From Pseudalkalibacillus sp052246725 (lineage in GTDB: Bacteria > Bacillota > Bacilli > Bacillales > Fictibacillaceae): a stretch of 64,000 nt of DNA. Below are positions 33,891 to 42,495 of this stretch, one piece after another; within the stretch, counting starts at the first letter, position 1, and every line of letters starts with the position of its first letter. The translations under genes were made by a program, and so were the position numbers. The stretch lies in NCBI GenBank assembly GCA_052246725.1, contig JBQQCL010000002.1. One strand, given 5' to 3'. The notes under the pieces were generated by a model that saw nothing but the letters and a program-made list of their open reading frames with translations, searched no databases and was not told the DNA's origin.

Positions 33891-34296
33891 GGCTCTTTTC
33901 TAAAAGATTGTTGCTTTTGAGTCATTTTAAAAAAACCACCTTGTGCAAGTTGATTGGAGAGCAAGGTGCGAGACTCCAGCGGGATCAGCGTGCCTACTAC
34001 CTGAATAATCTCCTCGCAAGGCATGCGACGAGGAAGCTCGCTTCGACAGGACTTTCTTGTAGACGCAGGAGCACAAATGCTTCCTTGAAAAGGAGACTCC
34101 TGATTTCGCAAGGCGACGAGTAGGCTCACCGCACGCCCCGCGGAAAGCGAGCATTCTGGAGCGGAAATCAACGACTTTTAAAGAAAACTTGGCGAGACCA
34201 AGCCATTTTGTAGGTCGGCCTTAGTTGTCCTTATACTGAAGAAAGTATTTTATACTTTCTTTAAGTGCAAGAGCAACAAAGTTTGCGAAAACAGCA
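33891..34296 (+). mobile_element. MITE-like element, copy D, with perfect 8-bp target duplication
   Basis: 406-bp element. The left end is GGCTCTTTTCTAAAAGATTG; the right end reverse complement is GCTGTTTTCGCAAACTTTG with one changed terminal base. Flanks TTGGTTTA (33883-33890) and TTGGTTTA (34297-34304) are identical, direct evidence of insertion. It shares the central GC-rich block with copy C and encodes no transposase. It separates the end of the glycan operon from the glutaredoxin-like gene. Confidence 0.85.
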
Positions 34297-34354
34297 TTGG
34301 TTTAAAAATAGCAACTGTGAATGCCAACTGCAAATAGTATGCTTCAAAGAATGC

Positions 34355-36019
34355 TTATTCTATTCTGTAGAGATAAATTTTTAGAGGAGACTTCTCATTT
34401 TCGAAAGTCCTTTCGAAAACCAAATCAATCTCCTTATGGTTCTCAATCGGTAATGCTGAAAACACATAGCTGCCGCCAAGTTCTTTCAATGCCTCCGTAT
34501 TGATATCCAGCTGTTCAAGTTTTTCATCACTTTTTTTCGTGAAGAAGTAGTGTTTGCCTAAATCACTGACATACATATACAACCTGCTCCCCCACGTATC
34601 AAAGTAATTTTCCAAAACAGGACTTTCCTCCAATTCCGAAGCAATCACCTCACGAAATTGATGTTTATAAACAAGCGGAAAGCTGACATTATACGTATCT
34701 AACGTGTAAAAGCCGTTGTATTGGGCGATTGCGGGATGTAGTCCGACACTGACCACACGATACTCAGACTGCTCTTCCCCTATGTACTTCTCAATATCAG
34801 CAAACAATGAGGAAGAATAGAATTCGTTGAACGTCGGGGTCGCGGTTTTTTCATATTTGAACTCTTCTCCTGTCTGAAAAAGAATAACAGTTTGATAAAT
34901 GATCAGTATCCAAACGAACACCTTACCCAGCTTGACATGCTTCCATATGATCCCCAGGGCGATTCCAAAGCCCAGGTACCAGAATAATGGACTTAGAAAA
35001 TGGACCCTGGCAAAGTTGAACGTGTTCAATAGCATGAATTGATCTTTCAACACACGCAGTCCTTCCCAATACCATATTGCATAAAATGCTGACAACAGCA
35101 CATTCACAGCCACTGCCAATAACATATGGTATGGAATGAATTTCTTTGTAAATCCGACTGCTAAAGCGACCAAGATAGTAGGGAGTATGATCGTCCTGTG
35201 GAACGTCCAATCATGCGTGTGGGCATTCAAAAAATCATGGATGAACAGATCATATACCCCTTTCAAATCTTTATGGCCCAGATTGAATTCATTGCGATGC
35301 GGTATATGCTCCTCATTGAAAAGGATCGAATGGACCAAGAGATAGTTTTTCACTAAAAAGATGGAAGTCATAGCAGCTATTGCTGTAAAGAACAGCCCAT
35401 TGAATCGTCTTGTTCGATACCAGTCCCACAACCAAAGCAAACCGATTCCGCCAAGGAAAAAGATAAACGTCAAAATGAAGCTCGAGTGGAACGGCATTAC
35501 CAATAACAAGACCCAAATACGTTTCGGCGTTTCTTTTCCAAGTTTACGGATCGTCAAGAAAAGATGGAGGGCTAAAGGTAATCCGGCAATAGACAGAGCA
35601 CCTGATGGCCAAAATGGCAGCAAAGCGAAACAGAGTGCTACCCCGGCAGAAAGCCATTTTGTACCGGTCCCGCCTTTTAAAAAGTGTGCATTCAATAATT
35701 TATACATCCCGTAAAACGCAACAAATCGCATGATTGTCTGATTGATGACGTAGGCTGTGAACGGTTTGAACATGATATACAACCAAACCATCGCGTCCAA
35801 ACTGGATGGTAACGCGTCTCTCGGCAGCCCGTTGATCACATTCGGAAGTCTTCCATCCAACGAGAATAACAAATTGCTTTCTGAAAGCAGCTTATACCAC
35901 ACAATATTCGAATCCATATTATCATGGAGCCTGATATGTGTATCTTGTCCAAGAATATAGTAGGGAGATAGAAAAACGAGCAGTACAACACAAGGAATCC
36001 AAATATGTTTATATTTCAT
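34355..36019 (-). CDS. Large polytopic membrane protein (DUF6044/YkoS-like, probable GT-C glycosyltransferase)
   Basis: About 554 residues with roughly ten transmembrane segments in the first 400 residues (IWIPCVVLLVFLSPYYILG onward) and a soluble C-terminal domain. An acidic first loop (HDNMDSNIVWYKLL) matches the position of catalytic Asp residues in GT-C enzymes that use polyprenyl-phosphate sugars. I recall this as the DUF6044 family that includes B. subtilis YkoS. It is last in the operon and would transfer Fuc4NAc from undecaprenyl phosphate to an extracytoplasmic acceptor. ATG at 36019 overlaps the wecE-like stop; the frame is open to 36046. Confidence 0.75.
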   Translation of the reverse strand: MKYKHIWIPCVVLLVFLSPYYILGQDTHIRLHDNMDSNIVWYKLLSESNLLFSLDGRLPNVINGLPRDALPSSLDAMVWLYIMFKPFTAYVINQTIMRFVAFYGMYKLLNAHFLKGGTGTKWLSAGVALCFALLPFWPSGALSIAGLPLALHLFLTIRKLGKETPKRIWVLLLVMPFHSSFILTFIFFLGGIGLLWLWDWYRTRRFNGLFFTAIAAMTSIFLVKNYLLVHSILFNEEHIPHRNEFNLGHKDLKGVYDLFIHDFLNAHTHDWTFHRTIILPTILVALAVGFTKKFIPYHMLLAVAVNVLLSAFYAIWYWEGLRVLKDQFMLLNTFNFARVHFLSPLFWYLGFGIALGIIWKHVKLGKVFVWILIIYQTVILFQTGEEFKYEKTATPTFNEFYSSSLFADIEKYIGEEQSEYRVVSVGLHPAIAQYNGFYTLDTYNVSFPLVYKHQFREVIASELEESPVLENYFDTWGSRLYMYVSDLGKHYFFTKKSDEKLEQLDINTEALKELGGSYVFSALPIENHKEIDLVFERTFENEKSPLKIYLYRIE

Positions 36020-37139
36020 AGTAACTGTGAATACGTTCGACCACATGGGCTACAGCCTCATCTCCCATTCCATAATAAAGAGGTAAGCGTAAAATTTTTT
36101 CGCTTTCCGATGTCGTATATTTGTCTTCACCATAGAACTCGCTGTAAGTCTCCCCTGCATTTGTCGGATGTAATGGAACATAATGCGGTACTGCCATGAT
36201 TCCTTGATCATCCAAATACGCTCTCAGCTGGTCGCAATCATCACTCTTAGCTGTTTTTATATAGAACATATGGGCGTTATGGTGACAATCTTCCGGCACA
36301 TGTGGCGTTGAGATCAAATTCCGATTCGCTAACGATTGAAGTCCCTCTTTGTAGTGTTCCCAATATCTGAGCCTTTCCTCATTGATCGAATCTGCATTTT
36401 CGAGTTGCGCATATAAATAAGCAGCATTCAGATCGCTTAATAAATAAGAGGAACCGACATCCTGCCAGGTGTACTTATCAACCATTCCTTTTAAAAACTG
36501 AGAACGATCTGTTCCTTTTTCCTGAATGATTTCAGCATGTTGAATCGAATTGGCACTATTGATGATCAGTGCGCCTCCTTCGCCGCACGTATAATTTTTC
36601 GTCTCATGGAAACTGAACGTGCCGAAGTGTCCGATCGTACCTAATGGCCTCCCTCTGTACGTGCTCAACAATGCTTGGGCTGCATCTTCAATGACCCAGA
36701 TATCATAACTGTTCGCAATGTGCATGATTTCTTCCATATCACAAGCCACTCCTGCATAGTGGACGACGACAATCGCCTTCGTTTTCTCAGTAATTGCTTT
36801 TTGGATCATCGTAGGATCAATGTTCATCGTATCCGGGGAGATATCAACGAACCTAATGGTCGCTCCTCTAAGCACAAAGGCATTTGCAGTTGAAACGAAC
36901 GTATAGGAGGGCATGATTACTTCATCACCTTCCTGGATGTCTGTCAGCAGAGCAGTCATCTCAAGAGCATGGGTGCAAGATGGGGTAAGCAGAGCTTTTT
37001 CGCAGCCAAGACGCTTCTCCAGCCACTCTGTACACTTTTTCCCAAACTCTCCTTTTCCAGATAGCTTTTGATTGCGAATTGCTTGTTGGATATAAGCCTC
37101 TTCGTCTCCAGTTACACATGGTTTATTGAATGGAATCAT
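36009..37139 (-). CDS. wecE: dTDP-4-amino-4,6-dideoxygalactose transaminase (WecE/RffA-like)
   Basis: 376-residue PLP aminotransferase of the DegT/DnrJ/EryC1 family. It closely follows E. coli WecE: MIPFNKPCVTGDE, LLTPSCTHALEM, GDEVIMPSYTFVSTANAFVLRGA, DTMNIDP, VHYAGVACDMEEIM, FHETKNYTCGEGG (PLP Lys), EKGTDRSQF and VDKYTWQDVGSSYL. It converts dTDP-4-keto-6-deoxyglucose to dTDP-fucosamine with glutamate. Start at 37139, with GAGGTGG 5 nt upstream. The GNAT gene two places upstream fits the next step (WecD). Confidence 0.92.
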   Translation of the reverse strand: MIPFNKPCVTGDEEAYIQQAIRNQKLSGKGEFGKKCTEWLEKRLGCEKALLTPSCTHALEMTALLTDIQEGDEVIMPSYTFVSTANAFVLRGATIRFVDISPDTMNIDPTMIQKAITEKTKAIVVVHYAGVACDMEEIMHIANSYDIWVIEDAAQALLSTYRGRPLGTIGHFGTFSFHETKNYTCGEGGALIINSANSIQHAEIIQEKGTDRSQFLKGMVDKYTWQDVGSSYLLSDLNAAYLYAQLENADSINEERLRYWEHYKEGLQSLANRNLISTPHVPEDCHHNAHMFYIKTAKSDDCDQLRAYLDDQGIMAVPHYVPLHPTNAGETYSEFYGEDKYTTSESEKILRLPLYYGMGDEAVAHVVERIHSYYEI

Positions 37140-37149
37140 CGTTACCACC

Positions 37150-37518
37150 TCATAAGGATTGACTAGTTACTATTATTCCGATCACAATCAGAGACAAACC
37201 GACCACTTTATGGACTGTGACGGGTTCCTGGAATAAAAATACCGAAAGCAGGAATACAAGTACAAACGATAGACTCATGAAAGGATACGCATAACTGATA
37301 TTGAATTTCGTCATCGCAGCCATCCAAAACAGGGACGCTATAAACGCAGAAATAAAGCCCGAAAAGATCAGCGGGTCAACTAATAGCTGCAACAGGAATA
37401 TCAGCTTGTCCTTCCAACCTTCAGGCAAAGACCCGAATTTTCCGATTCTCCATTTCAAGACCAATTGGCCATACACTGTAAAAAGAATCGTCCCGAAAAT
37501 ATAAAAATACCCCATCAT
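37150..37518 (-). CDS. Small four-helix EmrE/ArnE-like membrane transporter subunit
   Basis: 122 residues with four predicted transmembrane helices: FYIFGTILFTVYGQLVL, LIFSGFISAFIASLFWMAA, YAYPFMSLSFVLVFLLSVFLF and VVGLSLIVIGIIVTS. The pattern is that of the SMR/EamA superfamily and of ArnE/ArnF, which flip undecaprenyl-phosphate aminosugars. Given its place between sugar-nucleotide genes and a GT2 gene, a role in flipping the lipid-linked sugar is likely. Its start overlaps the GNAT stop by 4 nt (ATGA). Confidence 0.8.
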   Translation of the reverse strand: MMGYFYIFGTILFTVYGQLVLKWRIGKFGSLPEGWKDKLIFLLQLLVDPLIFSGFISAFIASLFWMAAMTKFNISYAYPFMSLSFVLVFLLSVFLFQEPVTVHKVVGLSLIVIGIIVTSQSL

Positions 37519-38204
37519 TCTTCCTCCGGTGCGGTTCCATTCAATTTGTGATAGACATCGAATGTACGGGTCAATTTAAAACCAAGAGATAGGAACAAGT
37601 TCAAGGATGGAAGGTTCGCAGCCGAGATGGACGTCTTCAAATGGGTATACCCTCCAAGGTCGAACTGTGCCTTACACGCCTTATGGATCATGTATTTGGT
37701 CAATCCACGCTGCCTGAATTCTTTTTTTACACCGATCAATAGAATTTTCTCTTCTTCATAAGCATAGAATGCTGCCATTTCACCCTCATAAAATAAAAAG
37801 AAAACTTGATCTTTTTCGTAGAGATCCTTTACCCAGTTCACGTATCTCAGGTCTGCCATCTTAGAAGGAATGTGGAAATCTCGATGGAACCTTCCGTGCG
37901 TGAAAACTTCCTCTGCAATCTTCAGAATGACCTCAAGATCTCCAACCTTGGAAATCTCGATATTATCATGATCATAAGATTTCAGTTTCTCCTTGCTGCA
38001 TACCGGTTCAATCATCGTATCTGTACAATAGAAGCCATGTCTTACGATCGGCTCCTTATTTTCCAGCGGATCCACTTTTAGGGTGAAATGTCCATTTACT
38101 TCTTCTGCTTGTACAAGCGCTTCCTCAGAAGAAGAGGTCAGTTCAAAAGTATCGATTCCGAAATTCCTCTTATCCCATGGCGTTTCTTTTATAAAGCTGG
38201 CCAT
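37515..38204 (-). CDS. GNAT N-acetyltransferase, probable dTDP-fucosamine acetyltransferase (WecD-like)
   Basis: 229 residues. The N-terminal part (MASFIKETPWDKRNFGIDTFEL) and the central AEEVFTHGRFHRDFHIP are like WecD/RffC and related aminosugar acetyltransferases; the acetyl-CoA loop is IGVKKEFRQRGLTKYMIHKA. It would acetylate the 4-amino group of dTDP-fucosamine to give dTDP-Fuc4NAc. Start at 38204 because GGAGGTG lies upstream; the in-frame extension to 38321 overlaps the GT2 gene and has no site. Confidence 0.8.
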   Translation of the reverse strand: MASFIKETPWDKRNFGIDTFELTSSSEEALVQAEEVNGHFTLKVDPLENKEPIVRHGFYCTDTMIEPVCSKEKLKSYDHDNIEISKVGDLEVILKIAEEVFTHGRFHRDFHIPSKMADLRYVNWVKDLYEKDQVFFLFYEGEMAAFYAYEEEKILLIGVKKEFRQRGLTKYMIHKACKAQFDLGGYTHLKTSISAANLPSLNLFLSLGFKLTRTFDVYHKLNGTAPEEE

Positions 38205-38208
38205 CCCA

Positions 38209-39168
38209 TCACCTCCTGTCCTTTCTATAATGAAATCCATCTGTTTTGTTTTGGATGAGATAAAGTGGGCGGCCCTTCGTTTCATTGAATACCTTTCCAA
38301 TATATAAACCGAGAATACCAAAATTGAAAAAAATCAAACCTCCGATGAAATAAAGGGAAACCATTACACTTGTCCACCCCTGTACAGGTACTTCAAGGAA
38401 AAAGTAACGGATGAACAAAAAGAGTCCGTATAAAAAAGAGCCCAATGAAATTAAAAATCCGAATTGGATTGATAGTCTCAGTGGTTTATTCGATTGTGAG
38501 ATGATCACATCAGTTGCTAAAATGATCAGCTTCTTCAGATTATATGAGCTCTTGCCTTCTTTACGGCAGTTATGTTCGATTACAATAGTCGCCGTTTTGA
38601 ATCCCATCCACTTGATGAAGAGCGGGAATAAACGATTCTGTTCCCTCATCCTTCGGAAACTCTCAATAACGTTTTTTGAACTGATGCTGAAATTGGCAAT
38701 TGTATGATCGGATGATTGATCTGTAAGATAATCATATACTTTATAAAACATCTTGGATGAAAGCCGCTTTAAAAACCTGTCTTGACGTACAATACGTTTT
38801 CCAAATACGACTTCATAGCCTTCTTTCGCTTTCCCATATAGTTCTTTAATATTCTCTGGACGGTCCTGCAAATCACAATCCATAACGACGACCCAGTCCC
38901 CTGATGTATGATCGAGACCGGCGGTGATTGCATGATGTTGACCAAAATTCCTCGATAGATCAATCCCTTTGATTCTTTCATTTTCCTCACTTAGTTTTTT
39001 GATCGTTTTCCAAGAATCGTCTGTACTTCCATCATTGACCATGATAATTTCATATTCTGAGCCAATCTCCTCTAGCGTCTTTTTCAAACGCTTGCTTAGT
39101 TCGTCCAAGCACGTTTCACATCCGTAGACCGGAATGACCACAGATATCAAATCTTCACCTGTTCCCAT
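38209..39168 (-). CDS. GT2 undecaprenyl-phosphate glycosyltransferase (CsbB/YkoT/ArnC-like)
   Basis: 319 residues. The N-terminal GT-A domain has SVVIPVYGCE, IIMVNDGSTDDSW and the DXD-like VVMDCDLQDRPENI; a polyprenyl-transferase motif follows (FSISSKNVIESFRRM). Two C-terminal helices (LSIQFGFLISLGSFLYGLFLFI and VSLYFIGGLIFFNFGILGLYIGK) anchor it. This is the DPM1/ArnC/CsbB layout of enzymes that load a sugar onto undecaprenyl phosphate. It probably uses dTDP-Fuc4NAc. It overlaps rfbB by 22 nt. Confidence 0.87.
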   Translation of the reverse strand: MGTGEDLISVVIPVYGCETCLDELSKRLKKTLEEIGSEYEIIMVNDGSTDDSWKTIKKLSEENERIKGIDLSRNFGQHHAITAGLDHTSGDWVVVMDCDLQDRPENIKELYGKAKEGYEVVFGKRIVRQDRFLKRLSSKMFYKVYDYLTDQSSDHTIANFSISSKNVIESFRRMREQNRLFPLFIKWMGFKTATIVIEHNCRKEGKSSYNLKKLIILATDVIISQSNKPLRLSIQFGFLISLGSFLYGLFLFIRYFFLEVPVQGWTSVMVSLYFIGGLIFFNFGILGLYIGKVFNETKGRPLYLIQNKTDGFHYRKDRR

Positions 39169-40184
39169 TTATGGCTGTACCACTCCACAGTAGCCCTCAG
39201 TCCTGAATCCAATGACATGTTTGGTTTCCAGCCAAGGGATTCGCGGATTTTCCGATCATCTACGGAGTATCTAAGGTCATGGCCCGGACGATCATCTACA
39301 AACGTGATCAAGTCTTGGAAACTTGAAATGGAGGCTTGGTCTAATACATCAGGGTTCATTTCATTGAGAATCAAACAGATTTTCACGGTCAAATCCAGGT
39401 TGGTCCATTCGTTACCACCACCAATATTGTAACTTTCCCCTGCAGCTCCCTGGTGATAGATAAGATCAAGGGCTCTGCAATGATCCTCAACAAACAACCA
39501 ATCTCTGATGTTTTGACCATCTCCATATATCGGAATCGGTTCTAGTGACAATGCTTTTGACAAGATTGTCGGGATCAATTTTTCTTTATGCTGCCGTGGT
39601 CCATAATTATTCGAACTGCTTGAAATGACTACATTCATCTCATGGGTATGGCTGTAACTTTTGACTAGCATGTTCGCGCTTGCCTTTGACGCACTGTATG
39701 GGTTTCGTGGATCATAAGGCGTCTCTTCGGTGAACTGGTCTGTTTCGTTTTCGAGAGAGCCATAAACTTCGTCCGTCGAAATATGATGGAATCGCCGTTC
39801 AGACAATTCACCTTTTTCTTCCCAGGACTGTTTTGCGGCTTGAAGAAGATTTACAGTTCCTACAACATTGGTAAAGACAAAAGGACTTGCATTTTCAATC
39901 GAATTATCGACGTGTGATTCCGCCGCAAAGTGGATGACCCCGGTAATATCGTGTTGAGCAAAAACATCACTGACTAGTCGGTAATCCGCAATATCGCCTT
40001 TAATGAACAGATAGTTGGGATTCGTTTCTACATCGTGAACGTTTGTAAGCGAACCAGCATACGTCAGTTTATCAAGATTGAGTATTTGGTAATCAGGATA
40101 TTTTTCCGCTATATAATGAATGAAATTCGATCCAATGAATCCAGCGCCTCCCGTTACCAGGATGGTTTGTTTTCCGTTAGTCAT
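39147..40184 (-). CDS. rfbB: dTDP-glucose 4,6-dehydratase
   Basis: 345-residue extended short-chain dehydrogenase that makes dTDP-4-keto-6-deoxyglucose with bound NAD. Motifs: ILVTGGAGFIGSNF (NAD), HFAAESHVDNSIENA, HISTDEVYGSL, YSASKASANMLV (catalytic Tyr-Lys) and DWLFVEDHCRAL. Start at 40184 chosen for GGGGTTGG upstream; it overlaps rfbA by 8 nt. It feeds the WecE-like transaminase, since no rmlC or rmlD genes for rhamnose are present. Confidence 0.95.
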   Translation of the reverse strand: MTNGKQTILVTGGAGFIGSNFIHYIAEKYPDYQILNLDKLTYAGSLTNVHDVETNPNYLFIKGDIADYRLVSDVFAQHDITGVIHFAAESHVDNSIENASPFVFTNVVGTVNLLQAAKQSWEEKGELSERRFHHISTDEVYGSLENETDQFTEETPYDPRNPYSASKASANMLVKSYSHTHEMNVVISSSSNNYGPRQHKEKLIPTILSKALSLEPIPIYGDGQNIRDWLFVEDHCRALDLIYHQGAAGESYNIGGGNEWTNLDLTVKICLILNEMNPDVLDQASISSFQDLITFVDDRPGHDLRYSVDDRKIRESLGWKPNMSLDSGLRATVEWYSHKWEQVKI

Positions 40185-41109
40185 TTTGCACCAACCCCAA
40201 TATAGGATTATGATCGATTGAATCCCAATATTGTTGCGTGTGTTTCCTTTGCGCAATTTCCAATAGATATTGGCCATAGTCAGTCTTTTTCATAGCTTCG
40301 CCTTTCTCCCTTAATTCCTCTTTTGTGATATATCCTAGATAAAAAGCGATTTCCTCAAGGCATGCAAGCTTGAAACCTTGCCGCTGTTGTATGTTTTTCA
40401 CGAATTCAGAGGCTTCGAACAAAGCGTCATGCGTTCCAGCATCCAGCCACGCAAATCCTCTTCCTAATAATTGAACATGCATCTGGTCTCTCTTCAAATA
40501 TTCTTTATTGACATCTGTGATTTCCAGTTCTCCGCGTTGTGAAAAATTAAGCCTTTTCGCAATATCAACCACTTTATGATCATAGATGTATAATCCTGTC
40601 ACTGCGAAGTCCGATTTTGGGTCGTCAGGTTTTTCTTCAAGTGAAACGACTTTTTGGTTCGAGTCGAATTCAACGACACCGAATCTTCTCGGATCCTTCA
40701 CCCTATATCCGAATATCGTAGCATGTTCATGCTTGTTTATCGCTTGCCTCAATAAATTGGTGAATCCTTGGCCATAAAAAATGTTATCCCCAAGAATCAA
40801 TGTCACATCATCATTACCGATAAAGTCTTCACCAATGATGAACGCTTCAGGAATTCCGTTCGGTTCACGTTGTACACGATAGATAAGTGTGATTCCTAAC
40901 GATGAACCGTCCCCCAGCAATTTTTCAAACCGCGGTTTGTCCTCAGGGGTGCTGATGATCATCACTTCTTTAATGCCCGCTAACATCAAGATTGATAACG
41001 GGTAATAGACCATCGGTTTATCGAACACTGCCAGCAGATGTTTATTAATGCTGTCCGTGCTCGGGGACAACCGGGTTCCACTGCCTCCTGCTAAAATGAT
41101 TCCTTTCAT
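40177..41109 (-). CDS. rfbA: Glucose-1-phosphate thymidylyltransferase
   Basis: 310-residue nucleotidyltransferase giving dTDP-glucose from dTTP and glucose-1-phosphate. Signatures: IILAGGSGTRLSPSTDSINKHLL, KPMVYYPLSILMLAGI, LGDNIFYGQGF, VVSLEEKPDDPKSDFAVTGLYIYD and GRGFAWLDAGTHDAL. The usual LsPlT..sKQLLPVYDKP is slightly altered (NKHLLAVFDKP). Start at 41109, with GGAGGGG 5 nt upstream. First gene of the seven-gene glycan operon. Confidence 0.95.
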   Translation of the reverse strand: MKGIILAGGSGTRLSPSTDSINKHLLAVFDKPMVYYPLSILMLAGIKEVMIISTPEDKPRFEKLLGDGSSLGITLIYRVQREPNGIPEAFIIGEDFIGNDDVTLILGDNIFYGQGFTNLLRQAINKHEHATIFGYRVKDPRRFGVVEFDSNQKVVSLEEKPDDPKSDFAVTGLYIYDHKVVDIAKRLNFSQRGELEITDVNKEYLKRDQMHVQLLGRGFAWLDAGTHDALFEASEFVKNIQQRQGFKLACLEEIAFYLGYITKEELREKGEAMKKTDYGQYLLEIAQRKHTQQYWDSIDHNPILGLVQND

Positions 41110-41267
41110 GTAAACCCCTCCATCCATCGTCTTATAGATCGTGGTGGAATCTCGTGGTGACGTTTTTATAAAGATATAAATTTGTTTCCTTTCCCGAAAT
41201 ACTTTTAAACCTACCTTTGCGTTAAATTTGGTTTACTTATTGTAATAATTCGTCATTCAACAAAAAA

Positions 41268-41318
41268 ACCCGGATGTGGAATATATAGAAAATTCCATCA
41301 ACCGAGTTATTTTTTGTA
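41268..41318 (-). terminator. Terminator between ABC operon and rfbA
   Basis: AACCCGG-aTGtGGAAT pairs with ATTCC-atCA-aCCGaGTT; T-rich tail on both strands. It would separate transcription from the ABC operon and the glycan operon. Confidence 0.65.
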
Positions 41319-41354
41319 ATGGTTCTTAAAAGTTGGTACTCCTCACAAACCTGT

Positions 41355-41617
41355 CGTAATGGCGGTGGAAATGTACTCGCTTTCCGCGGACTGAAAAGCG
41401 GAAGCGACCCGGTTAGGCACGTAGGTTACTGGAAAACTGACGAGGAGGCTGTTGCCGCCGCAGGAAGTTTGAAGTGATCCAAGTGACTGGTCGCTGAACT
41501 AGACATCACTTCTCTGCAATAACCTACTTCCGCAAGCCACCTCGCAATCCTCGCTGCGGGGTCTTGCCTGGATCGATTTATCCCGCAGGAGTCTCGTACA
41601 TTTCCATTGCTTTACAA
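41355..41617. repeat. Long imperfect inverted repeat, about 260 bp
   Basis: The outer arms are TGGAAATGTAC (41366-41376) and GTACATTTCCA (41596-41606), flanked by further matching bases including the CGCTTTCCGCGG motif and CCGCAGGAGTCTC. The interior has more self-complementary blocks. It encodes nothing and shares the CTCGCTTTCCGCGG core with the MITE family. Confidence 0.6.
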
Positions 41618-41718
41618 GTATTCAGCAACCTCTTTATCAAATCAAAAGAGTTTTTCAAAATAACAAACGTTTAGAAAACGACTTTGTAAATCACAAAGAA
41701 AAACAGTAACCAATGTGT

Positions 41719-42495
41719 TCAAGCCATTTCTTTCGTTTTGAGCATGAATACTGAACCTGTGATCAGCAGAAGGACGAGCACCGAGGTCACACCCGCTGTC
41801 CCCAAAAGTTCTCCAGGGATTGATCCTGTATTTATTGCATCCATGATATATTCAGACAATCTGTTCGGACTCCAAACGAGATACTTGGAGAAAATCTTTG
41901 TAACGATGCTGGATATGAAAATCGTGATAAAGGTCAAAAATGCAACAGCCCCTGAATTCTTTACGAGCGTATTCATGAACATCGAAATGGAAACAACGAA
42001 TAGAAGCCAGAAACTATAGAAACCCCATACTTGTAAAAATTGTTGAAATGATAGCTCTCCAAATAAAATATTCGTATAATACCAGCACATTAACAGGCCA
42101 CAAGTGAGCGAAACAAGCACAAGAAGGGATGTCGCGGACCACTTCGCAGTGATATATGTACGATATTTGACGGGCTTTACTAAAACAAGCTCCGCTACCC
42201 CACTTCTCCGTTCACGAGCGATCAATCCCATCGTCATCAATACAATGATCAACACACCAAGTTGACTGAACTGGCTAAGACTGGACATGATAATATCTTC
42301 TGGCCTGTATTGCGGCAGATTCAAACTTGCTCCATCCGGCAAACCGCCTGTCGCCTCAATGATCTTCGGTAAGTAATACATACTGATCGGATCCATTACG
42401 CCAAGTAAAATGAAAACGATTGGAACCCAAATCCATTTGAAATTCCGCCAATTCTCTAAATTTTCACGTCGAAAAACCGCCAACCACTGCATCAT
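41719..42495 (-). CDS. ABC-2 type transporter permease (YxlG-like)
   Basis: 258 residues with six predicted helices, including VPIVFILLGVMDPISMYY, LGVLIIVLMTMGLIARERRSG, LLVLVSLTCGLLMCWY and GVTSVLVLLLITGSVFML. The cytosolic loop RSGVAELVLVKPVKYRTYITAKW is typical of NosY/YxlG-type ABC-2 permeases. Start overlaps the ATPase stop by 4 nt. Substrate unknown; related systems export lantibiotics or other hydrophobic compounds. Confidence 0.88.
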   Translation of the reverse strand: MMQWLAVFRRENLENWRNFKWIWVPIVFILLGVMDPISMYYLPKIIEATGGLPDGASLNLPQYRPEDIIMSSLSQFSQLGVLIIVLMTMGLIARERRSGVAELVLVKPVKYRTYITAKWSATSLLVLVSLTCGLLMCWYYTNILFGELSFQQFLQVWGFYSFWLLFVVSISMFMNTLVKNSGAVAFLTFITIFISSIVTKIFSKYLVWSPNRLSEYIMDAINTGSIPGELLGTAGVTSVLVLLLITGSVFMLKTKEMA

